DNA of 64,000 bases from a virus, in IMG/VR virus record IMGVR_UViG_3300010970_000150, positions 1 through 64,000 of that record, one strand, 5' to 3'. Of this stretch, positions 8,476 through 19,400 are shown piece by piece (position 1 is the first letter of the stretch; the number at the start of each line of letters is the position of its first letter). The position numbers and the translations under genes were made by a program. The notes beneath the pieces are model-generated. The model did no database searches. It saw only the letters and a program-made list of their open reading frames with translations, and was not told where the DNA came from.

Positions 8476-10443
8476 ATGCCTAGTCCTTTTTCTAAATACA
8501 CTGGAGAACAGGTTCAGCAAATCAATATCCTGCCTTATACACAGGCAATGGCTAATAATACCCAGCAAGCGATTGCTGGTGTTGGAGTAAACATTGCAAA
8601 GGCTATCGAGGGATACAGAGCGGCAAAAGATGAAAGAGAGTTTCTAAAGGCTCAGGTTCAGGCAATTACTGGAAAGTATATTGTACAAGACCCAACTGAA
8701 GATGCTCCTAAGAATGTAGTTAAGGCTGAGGCTCCTGACCATATCAGTCAGATTGCAACTAAGGCTATTAATTCTGAAGATGGATGGGATGGCCTTTCTT
8801 CATCTGATATGCGTGGCTTTTTGGCAAACCACCAAAGAACTCAGGCTGAAGCAAGAGTTGCATTTGAAGAACAGTATAAGACAGAAAATCTTAACCTTCA
8901 GAAAAAGCAGTATCTACTTCAAGAAGAAGCCAATCGTATGGCTAGGCAAAGGAATTTCTGGGAAGTTAAGAAAGCCAGAGATGAAGCGGCTATTCAGGAT
9001 GCTAAACTTGAAGTTCTTAATGCAGAAGTTGACCCTGTTGTTAGGCACACATTTACCAAAAAAGAAGAAGTAAAGACTGCTACATTTTACAATCAGACTA
9101 CTGGTGAAGAGTGGAATGGCCCTGTTGCCGAGGCCGCTACGGCCCTTGGCGTTAAGCCAGAAGACATTGTATCCCAGCAACAGTATGATGCCCTTGTTGA
9201 AGGTCTTAAGGCTAAGCCTGAGCAGGTTGTTGGTCGTATTTACTCAAGAGACGCAAACTTTGACCCTACGCTTCCATTTGATAAACAAAGCGGAGTTCGC
9301 ATAAAGGATGAAGACGGAGTTGAGAGAACCGACCCTCAAAGATTTGTTGAAGGTATGTACAGGGCCAGTCTTAAGGCTGGCGTTAACCCTGATGCGGCTA
9401 AGCGTCTTTTCTTTACTAACAAAGAAACAGGCGGTTTCAACACAAGCATTAATGTCAACGAAGAGACTTGGGCGGCGGCAACAAAACTTGCTACAAAGCC
9501 ATCTATTCAGGCCGTTCTTAAGCGTGATGGACATACATTGACTCCTCCTGTTGCTACAGGAATTAATAAGTTTGCTCTAGTTGAAGGCAGTGAGGGTGGT
9601 TATACTAACGAAAATAAGGTTACTACTGAGATTAAACTCAATGAAAGAGAAATCTGGGATGCCAAGTATGAGGCTATGGCTGAAAAATTTAGAGCAAGAG
9701 GAAAGCAGGTTCCATTTTCTAGAAATCAACTTGATACGCTAATTGGAGATAAGAGTGTTCCTTCTATGACGCTTCCTAACGGACAGCGTGTTTATGTATT
9801 TGGTACAAAGCCTTATACTGAGTCTCAACTTAATGCTCTTGCCAATGGTGTTGATGTTGATGGTGGCGTTGCGGCTGATGAAACAGTTGGTCACGCTAAA
9901 CTAGTTCAGTTTGATGGCTGGCTTAGACAGTTTAACCAGCCTAAGGACATTGGTGCTGGTGTTAAGGTGCAGTTTAAGGGCGGCTATAGGCAGTTCCGTG
10001 GCGATATGGAAAAGGACAAGGAAGCCCTTTCTCAGGCAATGATTGATATTCCTAAGGTTACTCGTGTGGCTGATGGAATGATTAAACTTACCAATGAAGG
10101 TTTTGCTAAGAAGGTTATGTCTCCCCAGTGGAATGCAGAATATGAAAATCTTAGACTGACGGCTGAAACGATGAGAACCTACTTTATCGCCAAGGGTCAG
10201 GAAACCGACAAGGACAATGCAAGACTTGCGGCAATTGTTGCCGACCAAGGATTGTGGCTTAAGGCCAACCCTGAATTGGCTAAGAAGATTATTGAGAACT
10301 TCAGGGAAATTGTTGTTGAAGGTTCCTCAAGAAGGCTTGCAGAGGCTGGGTTTGCAGTATCTAGTCCTAAGGCTAATATCGATAGAACGGCACTTCGCAA
10401 GTTGCTCGATGAGGCTGAATCCAAGTTTGCACCTAAAAAGTAA
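8476..10443 (+). CDS. Internal virion / ejection protein (A)
   Basis: A 655-residue, highly charged, largely helical protein without a signal peptide. The start PSPFSKYTGEQVQQINILPY parallels the N-terminus of the 853-residue protein at 53182-55743. It lies between the small internal protein and the giant polyvalent protein, the usual place for podoviral internal core (gp15-like) proteins. No enzyme motif was recognised. A Lys-rich helical segment lies at about residues 140-205. The stop overlaps the next start as TAATG. Confidence 0.5.
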   Translation: MPSPFSKYTGEQVQQINILPYTQAMANNTQQAIAGVGVNIAKAIEGYRAAKDEREFLKAQVQAITGKYIVQDPTEDAPKNVVKAEAPDHISQIATKAINSEDGWDGLSSSDMRGFLANHQRTQAEARVAFEEQYKTENLNLQKKQYLLQEEANRMARQRNFWEVKKARDEAAIQDAKLEVLNAEVDPVVRHTFTKKEEVKTATFYNQTTGEEWNGPVAEAATALGVKPEDIVSQQQYDALVEGLKAKPEQVVGRIYSRDANFDPTLPFDKQSGVRIKDEDGVERTDPQRFVEGMYRASLKAGVNPDAAKRLFFTNKETGGFNTSINVNEETWAAATKLATKPSIQAVLKRDGHTLTPPVATGINKFALVEGSEGGYTNENKVTTEIKLNEREIWDAKYEAMAEKFRARGKQVPFSRNQLDTLIGDKSVPSMTLPNGQRVYVFGTKPYTESQLNALANGVDVDGGVAADETVGHAKLVQFDGWLRQFNQPKDIGAGVKVQFKGGYRQFRGDMEKDKEALSQAMIDIPKVTRVADGMIKLTNEGFAKKVMSPQWNAEYENLRLTAETMRTYFIAKGQETDKDNARLAAIVADQGLWLKANPELAKKIIENFREIVVEGSSRRLAEAGFAVSSPKANIDRTALRKLLDEAESKFAPKK

Positions 10444-13400
10444 TGCCTAAAGAAATTGTATACTCTAGCGAAGAAGCATATAACAATGCTGTTCGCAGTG
10501 GAAATGTTAAGACTCCCAATGAGGAAGATGTTGCTGATATCAATCAACCGCTAGACGGCCCTGCTACAGCGGCTATCAAGGAAGAAATGACACCCGATGA
10601 AAAGGGTGAATATGTGGCTCAGATGATTAGCAGGTATGGAATACACGGATATGTTCCTACTTTTGAAGAGGCTATGGCTCATAGGGCTTGGAAGTCCAAG
10701 CAGGAAGTAAGTGCTTGGGAATCTATTTCTGGAGCGATGGAACATACTGCTGGTACGCTTGCTAATGGTGCTTGGGAACTGACTAAGGATGTTGCCACAC
10801 TGAAGGTTCCTAAGGTGCTTGGTTCTGTCGTTGAGGGTGCGGCTCTTGGAACGAAGAACTGGTTGTATATGTATGAGCAAGCCAAGTACGATGAAGATTC
10901 TTGGCTCCACAAAATGCTGTACGATACGCATTCTTCCGACCAAGACTACTACTGGAACCTGAAACAGTCGATTGAAACAAACAAGATGATTGCGAATGAT
11001 GAGCGTGATGGCATCATTGTTCCTCATCAAATTAACATTGGCGGTATGGATATTGACCTGACTAACCCTGCGGTTGTTCAGGCTATTTCTTATGTTGCAG
11101 ACCCTTCTTGGCTACTGCCAGAACTTGGCATTGAGGCTACTATTGCCAAGGGTATGCGTGGTGCGGCTGGCATTCTTCAGTTGAACGAACAACTTACTAA
11201 GGCCAGCGTATTTTCTACAAAGAAGGCTTCTACTCTTGCTGGTAAAGTTGGAGAAAAGGCTGGTGCTCTTGCTGGTCTTGTTGAAAGAACAGAAGAGAAA
11301 CTGATTGAATCTTTTAAGAATCTGACAGGAATGGATGCAGGAATTAGGGGTAGTGGTCAGGCTATCTATAAGGATAACCTTGTTCGTGGTGCGGCTGAAG
11401 GAGTTGGTGCTAACAATCTGCGTATTCCTGCTTGGGGTGTTACTACGCTTACTTGGGGTGCGGCTAAGATGACTGAAGTTGCGGCTAAGACCGCTGAACT
11501 TGGATTTGAACTTGCAAGTCAGGAATCAAAGATTGTTGGCCTTAGAATGTCTGAGCGTATTGCGGCTGAGTCTGCAAACCCTGTTGTAGCAAACCTTGCC
11601 AGAACTTGGTCTGTTACTGCGTCTCCTATGCTTGAATGGGGTACTGCTACTGCCAGAACATCGCTACATTCGGCTATGTATGGTGGTGCGTTTGGCCTTG
11701 TTATGGGTGGTGAAGACGGCTTCTATAACGGCCTTGGTACTGGCTTTGTTCTTGGTGGTGCATTCCACCAAATTGGCGTTGCCCACGGAGCAGTGTCTGG
11801 TGGCAATGCGGTTCAGGATGTTGTTAAGAACTTCCTTTGGGCTACCCAGCATTTTGAATACCACAATCAGGAGGGTCTTGCTAGACTGCTTCAGATTGTC
11901 GAAAAGGAGGGTGGCACTAAGGCTAAGTTGTCTACGATGGCTCAGGTCGGTGCGGCTGAAAGACTTCAGCGTAATGAGCGTAGGCTGTACCTGACGGAAG
12001 AACGAATCAAGAAGATGGCTCTTAGCCCTGAATGGGCTAAGTATGTTGAACTTCTTAATGACCCTAACTTTGGCGGTGTTACATTCCATCATACTGTCAA
12101 CGGAGAGAATGTAACTATCATCAATGTGGATAGGGCCGCTAAGTCTGCCCTCAGCGAAGAACTATTGCACACAGTTTTGCTTAACGACAGATACGCAGAG
12201 CCTTTCAAGAAGGCGGCTGTTGAAGCCCTTATTGGAACTGAAGACAATGCTGGTGCTCTTTACAGAATGCCAAAGGATGATGCTGTCAGACTCCTTGAGG
12301 CATTCAGAGATTCTTACCTCAAACTGGAAGGTTCTCTTAGTGATACAAACCCTGCCGCAATGGAGGCTATTCATCAGGATTTCAATCGTTCCATTGAGCA
12401 ACTTAAGAGGGGTGAAAGACCTACAACGCTTAGAACTGCCTTTGAAGAATTCCTGACCTCTTACTGGAATAGATTCATCGAAGAAAAGCCTATTGATTAC
12501 CTGCTTAATGGTGGTGACCTTGGCCTGATTAGAAACAGCATTGAGTGGGGCAAAGATGTGTATAGGGATATTATGCACAAAGACCTTACTGCCGCTGGTG
12601 CTAACTTTAAGTGGGGTACTAACCCTGATAATTTCTTTATCGAACAGAACACCAAGCAGAGAATTAGAATTCCGATGCTTGATAAACTGATGCGTCACTA
12701 TGTTAAGGAACTTGGTGGCGAAAGATACAAGGGATGGAAGAAGAATCCTGTTGTTCACTCCGACACTGGCGTTGCTTTTGCCAATGAACTTGAACATCTG
12801 TTCAACAAGGAAGGTGGTACTAAGGCTGAAATTCTTTCTGACGAAGTGTTGGCTGGTAATCAGACAAAGTCTTTGTTTGCCATTGTTGATGAACTATCTA
12901 AGGCTCCCTCTGACAAGCGTGGCCTTAAGTTTTCTTTCTATCAGGGAAACTCTGACAAGCCTGAGTATCAGTTCTCTTCTGCTAAGCCAAAAAAGCCTAA
13001 TCAAAAGGACAAAAGACCGACTCATCACGACAAGGAAAAGACTGTTGCTATGCCAACATCTAAATCTGATGATGCTCATTGGGCTGTAACCAGAAAAAAG
13101 TTAAAGGAAGTTTTTGGTGAAGATGTTAATTCTACACTTGAAGATGCTGATGTTAAGAACCTCAGAAAAAAGAAAGGTGAAATTCAGGAAGTCGATGTTG
13201 AAGAAAATGTTGGCTGGGACAAGATGGAGAGAGACGATGACGGATTCTGGAAGAGCAACTGGCAGGGTAATCCTAGAATTAAGATTACAGGTAAGGCTAC
13301 TGACTATGAACTGAAGGTTCTGGCTAAGTATCTTCCTGAGAACACTGTTAAGCGATTTGCTCAACTTAACACTGTCATTGAACGCTCTAGACAGGGTATG

Positions 13401-16400
13401 CTTGGTTCTATCAGCAATACCCTACAGGCTCCTATTCTTACTAAGAGCAGAGAAAAGGAAAGCGGTGCTAGAGAGCGTGGCTTTAAAACCAGACACAGCA
13501 CTTTCATTCCTGTTGAAGTTAATATGTACTTCCAGAGAACTAAGGTTGGCGAGCCTAACGAGGCTGGAGTTCAGAAGTACAAGATGGGTGATGCTCAGTT
13601 GCTTGTTAAGGCAATCGATATGGATGCCTTTATGACAAGAGTTGACTACTCTTGGAACAAGTTGGACGAGAAGGGCGTTGACTATAAAATGGTCAGACGA
13701 CTGTTTGGCACAAAGGAAAACCTTGTCGAAGCCGCTAAGGCTTTGCTTAGCAACTACAGCAACGGAGAAAAGGCTGAGGCTGGTGCTAAGATGTTCCAGT
13801 CTAACACGACATCGATTCGTGAAGCCGCTCATATGCGTGACATTGTAAACGCTGTCATTGGCTTCCACCCTACAAAGGAAATGCTTCAGAGTGGTATGAA
13901 GATGATTAGCCGCTCTGAGGGCAACTACCCTCTTAAGATGCAGAGAAGAAACACCGATAAAAAGGTGTCTATGCCTACTGTTATGACTGACTTTAACATC
14001 AGTCGTATTGGTACTCTTCGTGCTCTTGATGGCGAAGGATTCAGATATGACCACGACAATGCCTATGTCCGTTCTCAGTTTAACTTCTCCCCTGCCAAGG
14101 GTGGTCGTGACCACGAAGGCAGTTTCATTCCTGCCAGTGCTGAGCGTATCCTTAAGAACACTGTCTACAGAAACAAAGACGGAGAAGTGCTTGCTGTTTA
14201 TGACCTGAAAAAGGCCACTGCCGAAAGATATAAGATTACAACTGAGCCTTCTGTTTACGACTATGTCGATGATGGTCTTGGTCGTATGTTTGACATTGCG
14301 ATTCCTACGCTCAGAGGCTCTCAGTATTCTACGCAAAGCGGGTGGGTTCATTATACCCCTGACGGCTTTGAGGCTGGCCTTGTTGCAGATAAGCGTCTTG
14401 TCACTGGGTACATTGATACGCAGAGACACCTAGACATTAGCCAGATTCCTCACAACGCAGACTACAAGACTGCGATTGACACTGTAGTTCAGCGTGTTTC
14501 TCAGATTACTTCTAAGAATGCAGAACAGGTTCTTAACGACATCCTGAAACTTAGAGATGAAGACGGCACTACATTTAGAGAACTGTATTCAAGTCAGCCT
14601 GAAAGCATCCTACAGCACGAAGGAAGAAGTATGGATAACTGGCTTCTTACCAGAGACAATATCGACTTCTTTAACAATCTTGGCATTCACTCTGTCGAGT
14701 ACCTTGCACTTAACGAACTGAACGGAAACGAGTACTCCGCTGTTGCCGTCTATGACAACAAGAGATTTATTGAAAATGTCAGCAAGCGTTCACAGACAGA
14801 GCAGTTTAACTTCTCTCCTGCAAAGACAGTTCACGAAAGATTTGAGAAGGTAATTGCTAAGGCTGGTCACGAAAGAGCGTTGCTTGATTATGTCCTCAAT
14901 GAGAATGGAGAGGCTGTTCCTAACACGAGAAAGATTGGTCAGCACGACATCAAAAGAATCATTGATGAAGAGCGAGCCAGCATTCAGAAGACTATTGATG
15001 ACCTAAAGAAACTTAAACTTACTCAGGAAGAAATCCACGAGCGTGGAGTTAAGGTTCTTGTACCTATGGTTAAGGCAAAACTCAGGGCTGAGTTCAAGTT
15101 TGCCCCTGACGCTGTCCTACAGCAGATTGCAGAAGTTTCCCTTAGAGGATACAACATCACAAGTGGAGGCAATATTGTGATGAACGACAGCGTATTTATT
15201 AAGAATGCCAGAAGGTATGGAATCACCTCCAGAAAGTTGCTTGAGACTGGCATTCCTATGCTTGCTCACGCCGCTGAGATGACAGAAGCAGAGTTTGCGG
15301 CACTCAAGATGTTCCCCAAATACAAGGAAATCCTGAGACAAGGACGAGAAGCAGAACTTGCATTCCTAAAGACAGAGGAAGGTAAGAATATGTTTGAGCA
15401 TATTAACCAGCATATTATGGTTAAGCACGGAGGTTGGTCTGGCTTCTTTGATGCTATTGATAAGCGTCACCAAGGATTGATGCTCTTCGTTGATAAGGAG
15501 ATTATGGTAAAGAAGTCGGTAGACGGCTCTCAGATTTCAGCAATCAATCAGAAGAAACTGAAGGAACTGTTCGTAAAGAAGACCAGAGAGTTTGTTCTTG
15601 AGTCTCTCAGAAAAGACAACCTGTCGCTCGCTCAGCGTAAGGCACTCAATGAACTTCATAACCTTGGCAGAATGGAGTACGCAAACCCTGAAGGTCTTAT
15701 CAAGGAGACATTCTTTGACAGGGAGTCTGAACTTGCCTACACAAGACTTAACGAACTTCAGGCTAAGATTGACAGTATTTGGACTCAGGAGGCCAGTGCT
15801 AGAGTAGACGATATTCTTTCTGCTTACAACATTGAGGGCAGAAACGCCACAGCCATTGAGTGGGTTCGTGCCAATCTTTATGACGAGTCTGCCAAAGGTC
15901 TGCTTGAACTTGGCACTCCTGAAGCAATCAAAAGAGCCGTTGAACTGTATGCGTTCTTCAGCAAGGAAGCACACGGAGAGGTCTTTGATGTACAACAGGC
16001 GATAACAAAGAACTATGTTGATGCTCTTGCTAATCTTGAAAGCAAGGGTTACTACGGCTCTAACTGGGCGTTACAGGCACACGCTGGTAAACACTTTGAT
16101 GTTACTGATAAGTATGTTCTTGGAACTCATATGTGGAGATTTGAAGGTTCTGACTACACAGTAATTGAGCGTCTTCCTCATAACGGAGAACTGTCTACCG
16201 CTGAATCAATGAAGTGGAAGTACATTGAAATGTATGACCGCAACGGAAAGGTTATTTTTTCTGATAGATTCCTAAAGGAGTCTAGCGATAAAGAAATTGA
16301 TAATGCTAGAAAAAACTTTTTAAGACTTGCCACAAAGAAAGTAGACAATGCGGCTAGAAAACTTGGTCTGTTCTCAGACCATTACGAAGTAGTTGGCCCC

Positions 16401-19400
16401 AAGAAAGACTTCATCCTTAGAAGCCTTATGGATGAAAAGGGTCAGGCTATCCCTGAAAACTTTGACAACTGGGAACTGAGAGCAAAGGGAGACACCTATG
16501 TAGCCATTCAGCGTACAGACCAAGGCACTGATATCCAGTCTGTGCTTAACAAGAACGGCTCTTACGCAGGATTTAAGATTCTTCCTGAGATGACTCTTGA
16601 TGCAAATGGAAACAGAGTTGATTCTGGAAGAACACGCCTTGGCCCTTCTGGTCAGAAGACGACTGTAAAGGCTGAGATTGAAACGCTTAAAAAGATTCTT
16701 GCTGAAGGTGCTCCTATTACCATCAGGAAGGAAAAGAAGGTAAGAGAAATCAAGAAGGTAAAGGGAGGCTACGGCAATGGTAAGCCTGTCTATGAAACTG
16801 TTACCAAGATTGTATTTGAAGACACAGGCAAGAGAAGACCGCTTGAACTTTCTGAAAAGGTTCATCTAAGCGAACAACTTACTAGACTTCAGGGAATCCA
16901 ATATGGTGATACTGGAACCATTTTCCAGATTGATGGTAAGTATAACATTGTATTCCCTCCTGATGCTGAGGGTATCAATACGATTGAGAAAAGAACTAAG
17001 GCTCTTAGACAACTTAAGACATCTCAGTCTCCTAACATTGCCTTTGATGCATACCTTGACCGAGTCTACAATGACTTTGGCAAGAGACTTAGGGAGAGAA
17101 AGAGAACCGAACAGCGTCTGATTGACACAATCCTCTCTGACGGAGAGAACGGAAACCTTGCGAAGATGAAGGCTCTTGAGGCTGAGATTCGTGATGGTGA
17201 GTCCAAGTGGAAGCAGTACATCAAGAAGCGTACACAGGAACTCAATGTTGAACAGAAGCGTAATAAACTTCCCCCTCTTAATGTACTTGATGTAATCAAG
17301 ATTATCGAGAAGCAGTTGGATGCGGCACAGAAGGGTTCCGTATACCACGGAGACAAGGTTCTAGTTCTTGAACACCAACTTAGACAGTATGGTGCTCTTG
17401 AAAGAATGGAATTGATGTCCGAAACTGAGAGAGATGCGTGGATGACCCAGTATGCATTCCTCAAGGAAGACGGCAAGGCAGACCAGCACCTACTTGCTCC
17501 AGACCCTGCTGAGTCTAAGATGGCTTTTGTCCAGAGAATCAGACAGCAGATTCTTCAGTCTAAGCAGAAGCAGGTTGAGTTTAGAAGGTCTTACGATGAG
17601 ATTAACGGACTTGTTGAAGGCAACAGTGCCATCAAGGAGAAGGCTCTCTATCAGATTGAGTTTCTTGCTCAGCAGTATGCCGCCGCCAAGGGCCACAAAC
17701 TTAGCGACAAGTTCCTCCGTGAGGTAACACTTGAAGAGGCTATGGAGAATAGTGGTTCTTCTAGATACGGAGTTAAGGAAACAAAAATCAGCGTTGATTC
17801 ACTGAAGAAACTTGGACTGCACCCCAAGACACAGCCTAGATATATGCCTGATGAGTTTGGCATTCTTGGCAAGGGTTCTAAGTCGTTTACTACTCACGAA
17901 GAATACAAGAAAGCCTTTGAAGAAGGACTCACTTATGTCAGAGACAGATGGCATACCGCCTCAAACAAGGACGCTTTGGAACTTCAGGGCATCCTTGATA
18001 TGGGCTTCCAGCATTTGACCAGTGGTGAAAGCACTGCTGAAAAGAATGTCAGCAAGGAACTGGAAAAGATTAAAAAACTTAGCAAGATTCAAGACCCAAA
18101 GTTGAAGGCTTGGATGCTAGACCCGCTTAACCAGAACTTCATCGATGATGTAATCAAGAAGTACAAGGACAATTTCTACGATAAAGATGAAGCAATCAGG
18201 GCTATCGAAGAGAAGTATGATTTTGAGCGTCTTGGTAAGTATGGAAGAATCCTGAAGGGTGCTGAGGCAAGACTGCGTGAAACCAACCAGTCTCTTGCTA
18301 ATCATTTCATCGAACTGGACAGCCTTACTAACATCAGTCAAGCGTTTGGAAACCAGTTCAGACTTCCTGATGGCTCGCTTGACCTGAGAGCGGTTGAAAA
18401 CATTGAAACAATTGAGAAGTCCAAGAGAGCAAAGGAAATTGTTTCCATTGTACGCAAACTTGAGGCTAAGCGTCTTGCACTTGAAAAGAGAATCAAGAGT
18501 GCCATTGATTCTGTAGAAGACCCTAACGCTCCTGCTGGTGCTCATACGGAAGAGTTCAAACAGATGGTGGCTGAGCGTAAGATTGCCCAGCAGGTCAGGG
18601 ATAGGGTTGCTGAAAACGAAAAGCAGAATGCCACTCAGATGGAGCAGTGGAGAACTGAAGCCAGAGCAGAAGCAGAACAGTTGTTCCAGCGTTACAACAA
18701 GAGGGCTACTGAACTTGGTATGCGTGACTCTGAAGTAAGAATCGACCCTGCCAGCCCAGATGGACAGCGGTTCTTCTTTATGTTCCCCTCACTGTCTTGG
18801 GACTTCTTTGGCCCTATTCATTCCTTTGACTGGTCTGTTACTACTGATACCTATGGCCCTCACGCTGGTGAGTCTGCTGTTGGTGAGACATTCAGAAGCC
18901 TTAGAGGTAGCACTGAAAACGAGGTAGCCTCAAATGAGCGTAGGCGTAACGCTGGTCGCACAGTTTATCTGGCTGACTATATGTTCCGTGCCGAACAGAT
19001 TAAACTGTACCACGAAAAGAACCCTGATGCCAAGATGACAGCCGAGCATTCTATGCTACTGTCCTTGTTCCATCCTGAGGTTGCTAAAGACCCTGTCTTC
19101 ATCGACAAGCAAAGCAAGATTGCCCCTGACAAATTGGCAAGACAGATGGAACTGTCTCAGGGTATCAGAGACAAGTTCAAGAGCGGAACTGAGCGTGAAA
19201 GATTTGTCCGCACCTATGCGTATGAAGCCCTTCAGTTGCTTATGGGTTCTCAGTCCCTGAGAATCGAAGCGTTCAAGAGACTCAGAGGTCTTAATGATGT
19301 TGAGTTTGAGTCGTTCAAGAACTCAAGAAGCCCTGAGCAGGTTGAAGCCGCACTCAGAGACAAGGAAGTGATTGAGAACGCTATGTACTTGATTCGTGAC

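Noticed and set aside
13422-14429. 335-residue minus-strand frame inside the giant protein gene
   Set aside because: Antisense shadow of a continuous 3511-codon gene, with no start context or motif.
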